The notes under the pieces: generated by a model | The model's input: only the letters and a program-made list of their open reading frames with translations | Database searches by the model: none | What the model was told of the DNA's origin: nothing | Translations under genes and position numbers: made by a program | Shown: positions 52,937 to 63,679 of the stretch, one piece after another | Numbering within the stretch: position 1 is the first letter of the stretch | Layout: every line of letters begins with the position of its first letter | Origin: Methylophilaceae bacterium LSUCC0401 | GTDB lineage: Bacteria; Pseudomonadota; Gammaproteobacteria; Burkholderiales; Methylophilaceae | Assembly (NCBI GenBank): GCA_024919035.1 | Contig: CP103442.1 | Location: forward strand, 62,001 to 126,000 | Reading direction: 5' to 3' | DNA: 64,000 nucleotides

Positions 52937-53227
52937 ATGCCTATTTATGAATATCGATGTTCAACCTGTCAGTTTCAAGACGACCTAATGATAAAGGTTT
53001 CTGCAGCCACAACTCTTCAATGTCCATCTTGTCAAAAAAATACATTTGAAAAATTAGTCTCAGCACCTAGTTTTAAGTTAAGCGGTTCGGGCTGGTACGA
53101 AACGGATTTTAAAAATAAAAAAGACATTAAGTCACCCAGTGACAGCACTAAAAAAACATCTGATAGTTCAGAAATAAATACAAAACCCGAAACCACCCAA
53201 AATACAGAAAGTAGCAAAAGTGTTTAA
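52937..53227 (+). CDS. FmdB-family zinc ribbon protein
   Basis: A 96-residue protein starting 'MPIYEYRCSTC', with a second pair 'CPSC' to bind zinc and 'LVSAPSFKLSGSGWYETDF' following; the tail is Ser/Thr/Lys-rich. FmdB proteins are putative regulators of unknown target. It precedes DUF502 and aspS as in many betaproteobacteria and overlaps the DUF502 gene by 8 bases. Confidence 0.93.
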   Translation: MPIYEYRCSTCQFQDDLMIKVSAATTLQCPSCQKNTFEKLVSAPSFKLSGSGWYETDFKNKKDIKSPSDSTKKTSDSSEINTKPETTQNTESSKSV

Positions 53228-53846
53228 AAAAAATATACTGACCGGCTTGATAGTTCTTATCCCATTAATTTTAACCTTATGGGTGATATTCTCCCTAGCC
53301 CATTTTTTAGACAAAATTATTGTTTTTCTGCCCTACGAGTTTCAACCTAGTCAATTATTTGGTTTTGATGTTCCGGGTCTGGGAATTATTTTAACGATTA
53401 CTATCATTTTCTTTGTTGGCCTAGTTTCAAATAATTTTTTTGGGAAGAGCTTAATTAATTTTTATGAAATAATTCTTGATAAGCTCCCCTTTGTTAAATC
53501 TATTTATGGAGGAATTAAACAGGTATCGGATACCCTTCTTTCCAATAGCTCCACCGCTTTTTCAAAAGCTGTATTGATTGAGTTTCCTGACTCTAAAAAT
53601 TATACCTTTGCCTTTATAACTGGTGAAACAGATGAGCGGATTTCAAAAATATTAAAAGGAAAATACGTAAATGTATATGTGCCAACAACCCCAAATCCAA
53701 CATCCGGTTATACATTAATGGTGCCCAGAAATAAAGTTATAGATATTGATGTTTCAGTAGATCAGGCACTTAAATATGTGATTTCAATGGGCGTTGTTCC
53801 GCCAAAGCTAACAACCAAAAATAAACAATCCAAATTAAAGAGATAA
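53220..53846 (+). CDS. DUF502 membrane protein
   Basis: A 208-residue protein starting at GTG 53220. Two membrane segments ('[18 protein letters not shown]' and '[17 protein letters not shown]'), then '[19 protein letters not shown]' and '[14 protein letters not shown]', the DUF502 signature. Function not established. It sits between fmdB and aspS. Confidence 0.92.
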   Translation: MFKKNILTGLIVLIPLILTLWVIFSLAHFLDKIIVFLPYEFQPSQLFGFDVPGLGIILTITIIFFVGLVSNNFFGKSLINFYEIILDKLPFVKSIYGGIKQVSDTLLSNSSTAFSKAVLIEFPDSKNYTFAFITGETDERISKILKGKYVNVYVPTTPNPTSGYTLMVPRNKVIDIDVSVDQALKYVISMGVVPPKLTTKNKQSKLKR

Positions 53847-53851
53847 GTAAT

Positions 53852-55633
53852 ATGAGAACTATGTATTGTGGCCATGTGAATACTTCACATATTGATCAAG
53901 AAATTTATTTGTGTGGATGGGCTCATCGCCGCAGAGATCATGGGGGAGTGATTTTCATAGATCTTCGAGATAGAGAAGGGCTGGCACAAGTGGTTATTGA
54001 CCCAGACACACCTGAAGCCTTTAAAATTGCTGAAACCGTTCGTAGTGAATTTGTTCTTCGAGTTAAGTGCACAGTGAGGAGAAGGCCTGACGGTACGGTA
54101 AATAAAAATATACCCACCGGTGAAGTAGAGATGCTGGTCTCAGAGATTGAAATTTTAAACCCCTCGTTAACACCTCCGTTTGTGATTGATGATGACAGCA
54201 TCTCGGAAAATATCCGACTGGAAAATCGTTTTATGGATTTGAGGCGTGATGAGATGCAAAACAATCTGAAGGTCCGATATCAGATTACCAAAAGTGTTCG
54301 TAAATCATTGGATGCAGATCATTTTTTAGAAATTGAAACACCTATCCTAACCCGCAGCACCCCAGAAGGGGCTCGTGATTACCTGGTCCCATCAAGAATT
54401 CATCATGGTGAATTCTTTGCACTTCCTCAGTCTCCTCAATTATTTAAACAATTATTAATGATCTCTGGATTTGATCGGTATTTTCAGATCGCGAAATGTT
54501 TTCGTGATGAGGATCTTAGAGCAGATCGTCAGCCTGAATTCACTCAGATTGATATCGAAGCATCTTTTGTTGAGGAAGAAGATATAAAAAATATTGCAAG
54601 TAAACTAACACAAACTGTTTTTAAAGATGTGCTTAATGTTGATCTACCGGCAAAATTTCAGGAAATCACCTACAAGGATGCTATGCTTAAATATGGTTCG
54701 GATAAACCTGATTTGAGGGTTAGTTTGGAATTAGTTGAATTAACCTCTGATATGAAAGATGTTGATTTTAAGGTTTTTTCTAACCCTGCCAATTCAGATA
54801 ATGGCCGAGTCGCTGCGTTAAGGATTCCGTCTGGCTCCGATATGAGTCGATCAGAAATTGATCAATATACTGAATTTGTAAAAATATATGGCGCTAAGGG
54901 TTTGGCTTATATAAAAGTCAATGACATAACTAAACTTAACGAAGAGGGTCTTCAAAGTCCAATCGTAAAAAATATCCATGAAAAAGCTTTAAAAGCAATT
55001 ATGGAAAAAACCGGAGCTCAAAATGGAGACCTGATATTTTTTGGAGCTGATAAAACAAAAATTGTAAATGAGGCTCTTGGTGCACTGCGACAAAAAGTTG
55101 GGCATGATCGAAAAATATTAAATGATCAAGCATGGTCAATTTTATGGGTTGTTGATTTTCCAATGTTTGAATTTAATGAAGATGAAAAAAGATGGGATGC
55201 CCTTCATCATCCATTTACCTCTCCTAAAGATGGTCATGAGGAATTTTTGGAAAATGACCCGGGTCAATGTCTTTCAAAAGCTTATGATCTTGTGATAAAT
55301 GGTTGGGAAGTTGGCGGCGGGTCAATCCGTATTCATGATCAAAAAATTCAATCTAAAGTGTTTAATGCTCTAAATATTAAACAAGATGAGGCACAAGAAA
55401 AATTTGGTTTTCTGTTGGATGCTCTCAAGTATGGAGCTCCGCCACATGGAGGTTTGGCCTTTGGTCTTGATCGCATTACAACTTTATTGGTAGGTTCTGA
55501 ATCCATTCGGGATGTCATAGCTTTTCCTAAGACACAAAGAGCTCAGTGTTTATTGACATCGGCGCCCAATCAGGTGGATGAAAAACAACTCAGGGAGTTA
55601 CATATTCGTGTCCGAAATCAAAATCCTAACTAA
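53852..55633 (+). CDS. aspS: Aspartyl-tRNA synthetase, probably non-discriminating (Asp/Asn)
   Basis: A 593-residue bacterial-type AspRS with anticodon OB-fold (residues 1-110), class II core ('[10 protein letters not shown]', '[41 protein letters not shown]' region) and a GAD insertion. The anticodon domain carries His30 ('RRRDHGG') and Gly81 ('RRPDGTVN'), the pair reported in Pseudomonas-type enzymes that also charge tRNA(Asn). With GatCAB in the same window, the Asp-tRNA(Asn) made would be amidated. The specificity is inference. Confidence 0.95.
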   Translation: MRTMYCGHVNTSHIDQEIYLCGWAHRRRDHGGVIFIDLRDREGLAQVVIDPDTPEAFKIAETVRSEFVLRVKCTVRRRPDGTVNKNIPTGEVEMLVSEIEILNPSLTPPFVIDDDSISENIRLENRFMDLRRDEMQNNLKVRYQITKSVRKSLDADHFLEIETPILTRSTPEGARDYLVPSRIHHGEFFALPQSPQLFKQLLMISGFDRYFQIAKCFRDEDLRADRQPEFTQIDIEASFVEEEDIKNIASKLTQTVFKDVLNVDLPAKFQEITYKDAMLKYGSDKPDLRVSLELVELTSDMKDVDFKVFSNPANSDNGRVAALRIPSGSDMSRSEIDQYTEFVKIYGAKGLAYIKVNDITKLNEEGLQSPIVKNIHEKALKAIMEKTGAQNGDLIFFGADKTKIVNEALGALRQKVGHDRKILNDQAWSILWVVDFPMFEFNEDEKRWDALHHPFTSPKDGHEEFLENDPGQCLSKAYDLVINGWEVGGGSIRIHDQKIQSKVFNALNIKQDEAQEKFGFLLDALKYGAPPHGGLAFGLDRITTLLVGSESIRDVIAFPKTQRAQCLLTSAPNQVDEKQLRELHIRVRNQNPN

Positions 55634-55644
55634 AGGGTAGACAA

Positions 55645-56028
55645 ATGATTTGTGGTATCAATCACTACAATCTCAGAGCAGCTCCGGAAATCATTGAAAA
55701 GCTTAAAAATTTTTATATAGAAATCGTAGGTCTCAAACTTGGCCATCGTCCTCCTTTTAAAAATGGAGGTTACTGGCTTTATGCAAATGATAAAGACGTT
55801 CTGCATTTGAGTTTCTCAAAAAATGACATTACTAATGAGTTACATGTTTCCTCTACATTTGACCATATGGCATTTACAGCAGAAAATGAGGTGGATCATA
55901 TTAAAGTACTGAAAGAAAATAATATTGATTATATTATTAGAGAAGTTCCAGAAATTGGTACCCGTCAGATTTTTTTTAAGGATCCTGCAGGAAATGGAAT
56001 CGAGTTAATTTTCTCAAATGAAAGTTAA
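55645..56028 (+). CDS. VOC-superfamily (glyoxalase-like) protein
   Basis: A 127-residue protein with two beta-alpha-beta-beta-beta modules. 'INHYNLRA' gives the N-terminal metal His, 'FDHMAF' the second, and 'FFKDPAGNGIELIF' the C-terminal Glu. Members bind metals and act as isomerases, dioxygenases or resistance proteins; no substrate is evident. It follows aspS by 11 bases and precedes a glycosyltransferase-like gene by 5. Confidence 0.85.
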   Translation: MICGINHYNLRAAPEIIEKLKNFYIEIVGLKLGHRPPFKNGGYWLYANDKDVLHLSFSKNDITNELHVSSTFDHMAFTAENEVDHIKVLKENNIDYIIREVPEIGTRQIFFKDPAGNGIELIFSNES

Positions 56029-56033
56029 AAAAA

Positions 56034-56705
56034 ATGATTAATTTATTTGTTGGATTTGATCCCAGGGAAGCTGTTGCTTATCATGTGTTCTGTAACAGTA
56101 TTATCCAGAACACATCAGTGCCTGTCCAAATTACTCCTTTAGTGCTCAGTCAATTACAAGAATTCAACGAGACGCATGATGATCGCAGTAATGATTTTGT
56201 GTACTCTAGATTTTTAACTCCCTACCTGTCTGATTTCAAGGGTTGGGCTATTTTTGCCGATGGGGACATGATTTGTCAGGGAGATTTAAAAGAATTAATT
56301 GATATGGCAGATCCAACGAAAGCTGTGATGGTGGTTAAGCATGATTATCAAACTAAAGCTACTCAAAAATATTTAGGAAATATCAATGAAAATTATCCTA
56401 GAAAAAATTGGTCGAGCGTCATTTTGTGGAATTGCGAACATCCTAAGCATAAAATTTTGACGCCTGATTTTGTGTCAAAGCAAACAGGTAAATTCTTACA
56501 TCGTTTTAGTTGGTTGGATGACCAAGATATTGGAGAGCTCCCTCTGGAATGGAATTGGTTAGCCAGTGAATATAGAGTCAATCGTGAGGCTAAGCTCATT
56601 CATTTTACCCTTGGCACCCCCTGTTTTAAAGACTACAAAAATTCTGATATGGCTGATATTTGGTATCATTATTACGATTTATCTCAAAAAGGATTTGATC
56701 AATGA
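56034..56705 (+). CDS. Glycosyltransferase-like protein (GT-A fold)
   Basis: A 223-residue protein. '[16 protein letters not shown]' at the start, '[15 protein letters not shown]' and '[14 protein letters not shown]' with a DxD metal motif, and '[12 protein letters not shown]' near the end look like a GT-A, GT8-type transferase. Acceptor and donor are unknown. No membrane segment. It overlaps yjbQ by 4 bases. Confidence 0.72.
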   Translation: MINLFVGFDPREAVAYHVFCNSIIQNTSVPVQITPLVLSQLQEFNETHDDRSNDFVYSRFLTPYLSDFKGWAIFADGDMICQGDLKELIDMADPTKAVMVVKHDYQTKATQKYLGNINENYPRKNWSSVILWNCEHPKHKILTPDFVSKQTGKFLHRFSWLDDQDIGELPLEWNWLASEYRVNREAKLIHFTLGTPCFKDYKNSDMADIWYHYYDLSQKGFDQ

Positions 56706-57121
56706 AAAGTTACAGAAAAGAACTTTGGTTTAATGCTCCCGAAAGAATGCATTTTACAAACATTACCCCAGACGTTCGAGAATGTTTAATTGAGAGTGGT
56801 ATTAAAGAAGGCTTTATCCTTGTCAATGCCATGCACATTACCGCCAGTGTTTTTATTAACGATGACGAGTCAGGTCTACATAGCGATTACAAAAAATGGC
56901 TTGAAAAATTAGCTCCTCACGAGCCGGTGAGTGGATATCGTCACAACGATACCGGCGAAGATAATGCGGATGCGCATATGAAGCGACAAGTTATGGGCAG
57001 AGAAGTGGTCGTCGCGGTGACTGATGGCCATTTGGATTTTGGACCGTGGGAGCAAATTTTCTACGGAGAATTTGATGGCAGACGAAAAAAAAGAGTTCTC
57101 GTTAAAATTATTGGCGACTAA
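56702..57121 (+). CDS. YjbQ family protein (secondary thiamine-phosphate synthase type)
   Basis: A 139-residue protein of the UPF0047/YjbQ family: '[27 protein letters not shown]', '[24 protein letters not shown]' and '[13 protein letters not shown]' are hallmark pieces with conserved His and Glu. Some members have weak thiamine-phosphate synthase activity in vitro; the physiological role is unclear. Its last 4 bases overlap the convergent CBS gene. Confidence 0.92.
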   Translation: MKSYRKELWFNAPERMHFTNITPDVRECLIESGIKEGFILVNAMHITASVFINDDESGLHSDYKKWLEKLAPHEPVSGYRHNDTGEDNADAHMKRQVMGREVVVAVTDGHLDFGPWEQIFYGEFDGRRKKRVLVKIIGD

Positions 57122-57549
57122 CTTTTTAAAAAACTTTCGTATTGCTCGATTAAAAACTTTTGATGACTGATGGTTTCTTTGGCTAAGTCACCTAATGACA
57201 GCATGCCAATGACTTTTTTGTTTTCGAGAACAGGCAAATGACGAATACGATTTTCTGTCATAATTTCGAGTCCCTTATCATAAGTCTCATGAGCATCGAT
57301 GGTAATAACATCTTTGGTCATAATATCTTTCACCAGTGAAACCTTGGATGATCTGCCATGAAGAACAATTTCACGGGCGTAATCTCTTTCTGAAATAATT
57401 CCAAGTAACTTATTTTTATCCATGACTAAAAGCGCTCCAATTTTATATTCAGCCATAATAATCAATGCATCTATCACAGGTCGATCCGGTTCAATGGTTA
57501 AAATATTATTGTGAGTTTTATCATTTAGAATCTGTTGAGCCGTTTTCAT
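57118..57549 (-). CDS. Tandem CBS-domain protein
   Basis: A 143-residue protein consisting of two CBS domains ('[20 protein letters not shown]' and '[29 protein letters not shown]'), forming a Bateman module that binds adenosyl ligands. There is no attached effector domain, so the partner is unknown. Divergent from an EamA transporter across 51 bases. Confidence 0.9.
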   Translation of the reverse strand: MKTAQQILNDKTHNNILTIEPDRPVIDALIIMAEYKIGALLVMDKNKLLGIISERDYAREIVLHGRSSKVSLVKDIMTKDVITIDAHETYDKGLEIMTENRIRHLPVLENKKVIGMLSLGDLAKETISHQKFLIEQYESFLKS

Positions 57550-57600
57550 AGAATAAATAATACAATGAATAAAAACTTAGAATAACAAATTTTAATCAAC

Positions 57601-58494
57601 ATGCAAAATTTAAAAAATAACCAACTCATGCCGATTTTTGCGGTAATTTTATTAACGATGATTTGGGGTTATAACTGGGTTGTGATGAAACAATCTGTCC
57701 AATTAATCGGACCCTGGGAGTTTGCTTTTATTAGAAATTTTTTTGGTGCATTATGCCTTTTTTTTGTTTTAATTTTTTATAAAAAATCATTAAAACTTGC
57801 ACATCCGATATATGTTTTCTTGATTGGTTTAATGCAAATGATTGGATTTACTGTTTTGGTGTTAGCTGCCCTAGTGAAAGGCGGAACCGCAAAAACATCG
57901 GTACTCACTTTTACCATGCCTATATGGGCTAATCTTTTAGCATTTTTTTTCTTAAAAGAACGAATTAAACTTAATCAATGTTTCGCCATCATGATTAGTT
58001 TTTTAGGTTTAGTTTTAATTTTTGATCCGGTACATAAAAGCCCAGATTTATACAGTATGATCATGGCAATCAGCTCAGGTTTTTTTTGGGGATGTGGAGT
58101 TGTGTTAGTTAAACATTATCATCACCTCAATCCCAAGACAGACCTATTGAATTTGACCGCATGGCAAATGCTATTGGGGAGCATCCCAATCATTTTTGTG
58201 ATTTGGTTTAAAGGCATTGATATTTATGTAGTGAATACTTATTTAATAGGCGCTTCTATTTATAACATTGTTTTTTGTAACGCGATTGCATGGATGCTTT
58301 GGTTATACGGTGTCAAGTATCTTAAAACAAGTCTAGTCTCATCGATCTCTCTTTTGGCTCCAGTAATCGGATCAATTGCAGCTTTTATTGAATTTGGTGA
58401 AGCACCATTGTTGAATGAATTGATTGGACTGATCTTGATTTTAAGTGGGATTTTTGTAATGTTGATTTTAGCTTCACGACCCGCATCAAAATGA
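57601..58494 (+). CDS. EamA/DMT-family transporter
   Basis: A 297-residue protein with ten predicted membrane helices in two EamA repeats: 'MIWGYNWVVMKQSVQLIGPWEFAFIR' opens the first, and 'SGFFWGCGVVLVKHYHHL' opens the second. Exports or imports small metabolites; substrate unknown. Upstream gap of 51 bases holds AT-rich sequence without a clear promoter. yebC follows after 34 bases. Confidence 0.88.
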   Translation: MQNLKNNQLMPIFAVILLTMIWGYNWVVMKQSVQLIGPWEFAFIRNFFGALCLFFVLIFYKKSLKLAHPIYVFLIGLMQMIGFTVLVLAALVKGGTAKTSVLTFTMPIWANLLAFFFLKERIKLNQCFAIMISFLGLVLIFDPVHKSPDLYSMIMAISSGFFWGCGVVLVKHYHHLNPKTDLLNLTAWQMLLGSIPIIFVIWFKGIDIYVVNTYLIGASIYNIVFCNAIAWMLWLYGVKYLKTSLVSSISLLAPVIGSIAAFIEFGEAPLLNELIGLILILSGIFVMLILASRPASK

Positions 58495-58528
58495 TAAAAT
58501 ATTTTAATCTTCAATTTTAGGAAAACAT

Positions 58529-59254
58529 ATGGCTGGACATTCTAAGTGGGCGAATATTCAACACCGAAAAGGGCGACAAGATGCCAAGCGAGGGAAGATA
58601 TTTACAAAACTAATAAAAGAGATCACGGTAGCTGCTCGAATGGGTGGCGGTGATCCAAATTTTAATCCCAGACTTCGTGCTGCGATTGCAGCCGGTAAAG
58701 AAGAGAATATGCCTGCAGAAAATATTACCCGAGCCATTAAAAGAGGGACGGGAGAATTAGAAGGTGTCAATTACGAAGAAATTCGATATGAAGGCTATGG
58801 AGTGAATGGAGCAGCGATTATTGTTGATTGCCTAACAGACAATAAAAACAGGGCTGTCGCTGATGTCCGTCATGCGTTTACTAAAAATGGTGGGAATTTG
58901 GGAACGGATGGATGTGTTGCTTTTATGTTTAAGCATTGTGGAAGTATCTTTTTTGCACCAGGCTCCAACGAAGAATTAATTATGGAAAAAGCGATTGACG
59001 CAGGAGCAGAAGATGTTGAGATTAATGATGATGGTTCGATTGAGGTCATTACCCCACCTAATGAATTTCTTTTGATTAAAGAAATGTTTGAGTCTGAAAA
59101 AATTAAATTTGAGATGGCAGAGCTAACCATGAAGGCAGAGAATGAGGTTGAATTATCTGGAGATGATGGGGTAAAGATGCAAAAAATTTTGGATGTACTG
59201 GATGATCTTGATGATGTGCAGGAAGTTTATACCAACGCCGTCATTGAGAATTAA
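58529..59254 (+). CDS. yebC: YebC/PmpR-family protein
   Basis: A 241-residue protein beginning '[21 protein letters not shown]', with '[19 protein letters not shown]' and '[19 protein letters not shown]'. Members act as transcription regulators and, more recently, as translation factors on proline-rich stretches. Shine-Dalgarno AGGA precedes the ATG. First of yebC-ruvCAB. Confidence 0.95.
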   Translation: MAGHSKWANIQHRKGRQDAKRGKIFTKLIKEITVAARMGGGDPNFNPRLRAAIAAGKEENMPAENITRAIKRGTGELEGVNYEEIRYEGYGVNGAAIIVDCLTDNKNRAVADVRHAFTKNGGNLGTDGCVAFMFKHCGSIFFAPGSNEELIMEKAIDAGAEDVEINDDGSIEVITPPNEFLLIKEMFESEKIKFEMAELTMKAENEVELSGDDGVKMQKILDVLDDLDDVQEVYTNAVIEN

Positions 59255-59256
59255 TT

Positions 59257-59784
59257 TTGTCTGAAACTCGAATTTTAGGCATTGACCCAGGTTTAAGACA
59301 AACTGGATTTGGGGTGATTGATTGTAATAAAAATAAATATACCTATATTGCCAGTGGAGTTATCAAAACAAATTCTGATCAATTAAATCTTCCAGAACGA
59401 TTAAAGATTATCTTTGATGAGGTCTGTGAAACTATTCTAAAATTTAATCCAAAGCAAATGTGTATCGAAAAGACGTTCGTGAATATGAATGCCAATAGCT
59501 CCTTAGCATTAGGCCAGGCTAGAGGGGTGTCCATGGCGGCAGCAATTCAACATAATCTACCCATATATGAATACACAGCTTTGCAAATAAAAAAATCTGT
59601 CGTTGGGAACGGGCACGCTCAAAAAATACAGGTGCAGTCTATGGTGCAAAAGCTTTTAAATTTACCAGAAATGCTTGGTCCAGATTCCTCTGATGCGCTT
59701 GCGTGTGTCTTGTGTCACAATCAGGTTATGCAAATAAAAAAAGATGATTTAACTATAAAATACCGTGGTGGAAGAATCTTATGA
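59257..59784 (+). CDS. ruvC: Holliday junction resolvase RuvC
   Basis: A 175-residue endonuclease resolving Holliday junctions. Acidic residues sit at Asp10 ('ILGIDPGLRQTGFG'), in 'MCIEKTF' and in 'GPDSSDALACVLCH'. Start is TTG 59257, two bases after the yebC stop; no in-frame ATG exists before Asp10. Overlaps ruvA by 4 bases. Confidence 0.95.
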   Translation: MSETRILGIDPGLRQTGFGVIDCNKNKYTYIASGVIKTNSDQLNLPERLKIIFDEVCETILKFNPKQMCIEKTFVNMNANSSLALGQARGVSMAAAIQHNLPIYEYTALQIKKSVVGNGHAQKIQVQSMVQKLLNLPEMLGPDSSDALACVLCHNQVMQIKKDDLTIKYRGGRIL

Positions 59785-60350
59785 TTGGAAGTATTCGAGG
59801 CAGGCTGGTTGACAAATCGCCCCCATGGATTCGTGTTGAGTGCAGCGGAGTTGGCTATGAAATTGAAGTTCCAATGTCAACCCTCTACAATCTTCCTGAA
59901 GTAAACAATGAAGTTTTTTTATTAACACATATGGTGGTTCGTGAAGATGCTCAATTGTTATATGGTTTTTTAACTGCCGAAGAAAAATCATCTTTTAAGA
60001 GTCTCATCAAAGTCAATGGGATTGGTGCTAAGGTTGCCCTTTCTATTTTAAGTGGTGTTTCAATTGAACAATTTTTAAATGCGATTAATCTACAAGATGT
60101 ATCGCTCCTGATTAAGATACCAGGTATAGGTAGAAAAACAGCAGAACGTTTGATAGTCGAATTAAAAGACAAACAGTTCCTGAATTTACAAAAAACGACT
60201 GAGCACGGGGAAAATCTTACAGATATTATGGATGCATTAGAGGCTTTGGGTTATTCCAAAGCGGATATTCAAAAAGTGATAAAAGACTTAAACGATGACA
60301 TCAGTGTGAATGATGGCATTAAACAAGCCTTACAATGGTTATCAAATTAA
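59781..60350 (+). CDS. ruvA: Holliday junction DNA-binding protein RuvA
   Basis: A 189-residue protein: OB domain '[19 protein letters not shown]', two helix-hairpin-helix motifs ('[18 protein letters not shown]' and '[19 protein letters not shown]') and a C-terminal RuvB-binding domain ('[16 protein letters not shown]'). Tetramers hold the junction for RuvB. Confidence 0.96.
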   Translation: MIGSIRGRLVDKSPPWIRVECSGVGYEIEVPMSTLYNLPEVNNEVFLLTHMVVREDAQLLYGFLTAEEKSSFKSLIKVNGIGAKVALSILSGVSIEQFLNAINLQDVSLLIKIPGIGRKTAERLIVELKDKQFLNLQKTTEHGENLTDIMDALEALGYSKADIQKVIKDLNDDISVNDGIKQALQWLSN

Positions 60351-60352
60351 AT

Positions 60353-61381
60353 ATGATTGAAGAAGATCGTTTTATAGCAAATACACCCAAAGAAAATGAA
60401 GAAAATTTGGAAAGATCCCTTCGCCCGATTGATCTAAATGAATATATTGGACAAGAAAAAATTCGTGAACAGTTGCAAATTTTTATGAGTGCGGCTCAAT
60501 CAAGAAATGAGTCCTTGGATCATGTACTTCTCTTTGGCCCACCGGGACTAGGTAAAACAACCTTATCACATATTATTGCCAGAGAGATGAATGTCGGATT
60601 AAAGCAAACGTCTGGCCCGGTGCTTGAAAAAGCCGGAGATTTAGCTGCTTTATTAACCAACCTAGAACCCCATGACGTTCTATTTATTGATGAGATCCAT
60701 CGGCTCTCCCCTGTCATTGAAGAAATCTTATATCCCGCAATGGAGGACTATCGTTTAGATATTATGATTGGTGAAGGACCCTCAGCAAGATCAGTGAAAT
60801 TGGACTTACCCCCATTTACTTTAGTGGGTGCAACAACACGAGCCGGTATGCTGACCAATCCACTCCGAGATCGATTCGGCATTGTTTCACGATTAGAATT
60901 TTATAGCGAATCTGAGTTAGTAAAGATTGTTCAGCGATCAGCAAAATTGCTTGAAATTTCAATCGATGATTCAGGGGCAAGAGAGATTGCAAGGCGTTCA
61001 AGAGGAACTCCAAGAATTGCTAATCGATTACTTCGAAGAGTCCGGGATTATGCTGCGGTAAAATCTGATGGGAATGTCGATATTAAAACCGCAGATGCTG
61101 CCCTAAAAATGCTTGATGTGGATAAAATTGGCTTAGATGGTATGGACCGTTCCTTTTTGTTGGCCATTATTGAAAAGTTTAATGGCGGCCCAGTGGGTTT
61201 GGATAATCTGGCCTCAGCGATTGGAGAAGAAAGAGAAACCATTGAGGATGTCATAGAACCTTATCTTATCCAACAAGGTTACCTCATGAGGACACCTAAA
61301 GGCCGAATGGCAACAGATTTAAGTTTGAAACATTTTGATATTACGTTAGACAAGAATGGAATAAATAAAACACTATGGTAA
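60353..61381 (+). CDS. ruvB: Holliday junction helicase RuvB
   Basis: A 342-residue AAA+ motor. Walker A '[10 protein letters not shown]', Walker B 'LFIDEIHRL', sensor '[11 protein letters not shown]' and a winged-helix end. The start is ATG 60353 ('MIEEDRFIA'), two bases after the ruvA stop; an in-frame ATG at 60335 lies within ruvA and does not match the usual N-terminus. ybgC overlaps its end by 7 bases. Confidence 0.96.
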   Translation: MIEEDRFIANTPKENEENLERSLRPIDLNEYIGQEKIREQLQIFMSAAQSRNESLDHVLLFGPPGLGKTTLSHIIAREMNVGLKQTSGPVLEKAGDLAALLTNLEPHDVLFIDEIHRLSPVIEEILYPAMEDYRLDIMIGEGPSARSVKLDLPPFTLVGATTRAGMLTNPLRDRFGIVSRLEFYSESELVKIVQRSAKLLEISIDDSGAREIARRSRGTPRIANRLLRRVRDYAAVKSDGNVDIKTADAALKMLDVDKIGLDGMDRSFLLAIIEKFNGGPVGLDNLASAIGEERETIEDVIEPYLIQQGYLMRTPKGRMATDLSLKHFDITLDKNGINKTLW

Positions 61382-61782
61382 GTCATCAATCTAGTTGGCC
61401 AGTCAGGGTCTACTATGAGGATACAGATAGTGGTGGAGTGGTTTATCATTCCAACTATTTAAACTTTATGGAACGAGCCAGAACCGAATGGTTAAGAAGT
61501 TTAAAAATTAACCAACAGATTTTAAAAGAAGAAGAAAATCTTCTTTTTGTAGTGCATCAAATTAATATAAAATTTATGAAACCTGCAGTTTTTAATGATT
61601 TGATTGAAGTTGAAACCAGATTAAAACAATTAACTTCAGTGAGGGTTCAGCTTGAGCAACAGATTAAACGTAATAAGGATCTTTTAATTACAGCATCGGT
61701 TGAAGTAGTAGGGGTGAATGCAAGAACATTAAAACCGGTTCGTATTCCGGAACAAATAAAATCTTTAATGGAGTGTAAATAA
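61375..61782 (+). CDS. ybgC: YbgC-type acyl-CoA thioesterase (tol-pal associated)
   Basis: A 135-residue hot-dog fold thioesterase with the active-site motif '[25 protein letters not shown]', catalytic Asp18. Always first in tol-pal operons; hydrolyses acyl-CoA or acyl-ACP and links to phospholipid metabolism. Stop and tolQ start share one base. Confidence 0.95.
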   Translation: MVSHQSSWPVRVYYEDTDSGGVVYHSNYLNFMERARTEWLRSLKINQQILKEEENLLFVVHQINIKFMKPAVFNDLIEVETRLKQLTSVRVQLEQQIKRNKDLLITASVEVVGVNARTLKPVRIPEQIKSLMECK

Positions 61783-62456
61783 TGAATGTGAATGGTGATT
61801 TATCTTTCTTATCCCTAATCATGGGAGCCAGTATTCCCGTGCAAATTGTGATGCTGATATTAATTCTGGCGTCATTATTTTCATGGAAATATATTTTTAT
61901 TAAGATAAAAACGATTAAAGCTGCCGAAGAAGATGCTGAGGAATTTGAAAAATATTTTTGGGCTGGCGCGCAACTCAAGCAACTGTATGACTCTGCCAGT
62001 GCAATGGGAGCAAACATAGGTGGACTGAAAGCCATATTTAAAGCAGGTTATAAGGAATATATTGTCGCTAGATCGAGTGATCAAAAATTAGACAAACAGA
62101 CTAAAGACAGCGTGCGTCGCGCCATGCAAGTGGCTTATAATCGAGAACTCGATGCGCTTGAACGACATCTTCCTTTTCTTGCCAGCGTGGGCTCGGTCAG
62201 TCCTTACATTGGATTATTTGGGACGGTTTGGGGCATTATGAATTCTTTTATCGGTCTTTCCAATGTTGCTCAATCAACACTGGCGCAAGTGGCCCCGGGA
62301 ATTGCAGAGGCTTTAATTGCCACAGCCATCGGACTCTTTGCAGCAATTCCAGCGGTGATAGCATACAATCGATTTGCAGCTAAAGTGGATAGACTTGCCA
62401 TTCGCTATGAAAGCTTTATGGAGGAATTTATCAACAACGTGGATAGACGATCTTGA
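61782..62456 (+). CDS. tolQ: Tol-Pal motor protein TolQ
   Basis: A 224-residue inner-membrane protein with three membrane segments and the MotA/ExbB/TolQ domain ('LPFLASVGSVSPYIGLFGTVWGIMNSF' and 'PGIAEALIATAIGLFAAIPAVIAYN'). With TolR it uses proton flow to energise TolA. Overlaps tolR by 4 bases. Confidence 0.97.
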   Translation: MNVNGDLSFLSLIMGASIPVQIVMLILILASLFSWKYIFIKIKTIKAAEEDAEEFEKYFWAGAQLKQLYDSASAMGANIGGLKAIFKAGYKEYIVARSSDQKLDKQTKDSVRRAMQVAYNRELDALERHLPFLASVGSVSPYIGLFGTVWGIMNSFIGLSNVAQSTLAQVAPGIAEALIATAIGLFAAIPAVIAYNRFAAKVDRLAIRYESFMEEFINNVDRRS

Positions 62457-62842
62457 TGAAAAAACGACGCCTAATGAATAACATCAATGTGGTGCCATAC
62501 ATTGATGTGATGTTAGTGTTGTTGGTCATTTTTATGGTCACAGCGCCGATGACCAACCCTGGAGTGGTGGAGCTTCCCCGTGTTGGGCAAGATTTAAAAC
62601 AACAAGGGTCCCCCATTACCATTTCGGTGAAGAAAAATGGCAACATTGAGATGGAGGGCAAGGAAATAAAAACGGATGAATTATTAATCCAGTTGAATCA
62701 AGCCATTGAGAAAAATCCTGAACAATCGGTAGTGATCGCTGCTGATAAAAAAACACAATATGAAAACGTTATCACCATCATGGATTTATTAAAACAAAAT
62801 AAAATTCATAAAGTGGGTTTACTGCTAAAGCCTGAAAAATAG
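62453..62842 (+). CDS. tolR: Tol-Pal motor protein TolR
   Basis: A 129-residue ExbD/TolR protein: N-terminal 'NNINVVPYIDVMLVLLVIFMV' with the proton-carrying Asp in the single helix, then a periplasmic domain. Its start at 62453 overlaps tolQ. tolA follows after 9 bases. Confidence 0.96.
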   Translation: MMKKRRLMNNINVVPYIDVMLVLLVIFMVTAPMTNPGVVELPRVGQDLKQQGSPITISVKKNGNIEMEGKEIKTDELLIQLNQAIEKNPEQSVVIAADKKTQYENVITIMDLLKQNKIHKVGLLLKPEK

Positions 62843-62851
62843 CGAATTAAA

Positions 62852-63679
62852 ATGGATTTAGACGCAAAAATTAATCTTCAATCCAATCTATTTTCATTGC
62901 TGATTCATTTAACAATTCTCCTGGTGATGATTGTAACCGTTCAGTGGGCACCCAAATATCCTTACTTTGCAGAAGTGGAGTTATGGGAAGCAATACCGAC
63001 GGTGAAAGAGCAAGCCAAAGCCCCTCCAAAATCAAAAGCTAATCCTGCTCAAAAAATAGAAATAGAGAAAGCTCCAACAAAGTCCTTAGAAAAAAATCAA
63101 GATGATCAAGCTGAGATTAATTTGAAGCAAAAAAAAGCAAAGGAGATTGCAGAACAAAAGAAAAAAGAACAAATTAAGAAAGTCCAACAGGAGCTATTAA
63201 AGCAGGAGCAAATTAAACAACTGCAACAACAATTAATGCAGGAAGAGAAGTTAGACAGATTGAAAGAAGAGCTGCTCGAGCAAGAGCTGAAGGTGGCTGA
63301 TCAGAAAATTGTTTCTCAAGACAAGAAAAAAACAGAAAGAATTGCCATTGAAGCTGATCAAGATGTAGAAGCAGGAAAAAACAAATCAGAAATTGATAAA
63401 TATAAAGCTTTGATTCAACAAAAAATTCAGCAGAATGTGAATAATAATTTGTGTGGTTTGGATTATTTAAGTTTATCTTTTGAAATTACCTTACTGCCCT
63501 CTGGAGAATTACTCAATGATCCGGTTTTGAAGGAAACCAGTAAAAATTTAAGTTGTGATGAAGCTGTGGAGAGAGCTATTTATCAATCGGAACCCCTACC
63601 AGTTCCAACAGACCCAAAATTATTTGCTAAACTCAAAAAAATTAAATTAAAATTCTATCCAAATGGACAACCACAATGA
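62852..63679 (+). CDS. tolA: Tol-Pal system protein TolA
   Basis: A 275-residue protein: one N-terminal membrane helix (about residues 14-31), a long charged Lys/Gln/Glu-rich coiled coil (about residues 50-175) and a C-terminal domain III from 'YKALIQQKIQQNVNNN' with Cys near 'NNLCGLD' and 'LSCDEAVERAI'. Spans the periplasm to contact Pal and TolB. Shorter than the E. coli protein. Overlaps tolB as ATGA. Confidence 0.93.
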   Translation: MDLDAKINLQSNLFSLLIHLTILLVMIVTVQWAPKYPYFAEVELWEAIPTVKEQAKAPPKSKANPAQKIEIEKAPTKSLEKNQDDQAEINLKQKKAKEIAEQKKKEQIKKVQQELLKQEQIKQLQQQLMQEEKLDRLKEELLEQELKVADQKIVSQDKKKTERIAIEADQDVEAGKNKSEIDKYKALIQQKIQQNVNNNLCGLDYLSLSFEITLLPSGELLNDPVLKETSKNLSCDEAVERAIYQSEPLPVPTDPKLFAKLKKIKLKFYPNGQPQ

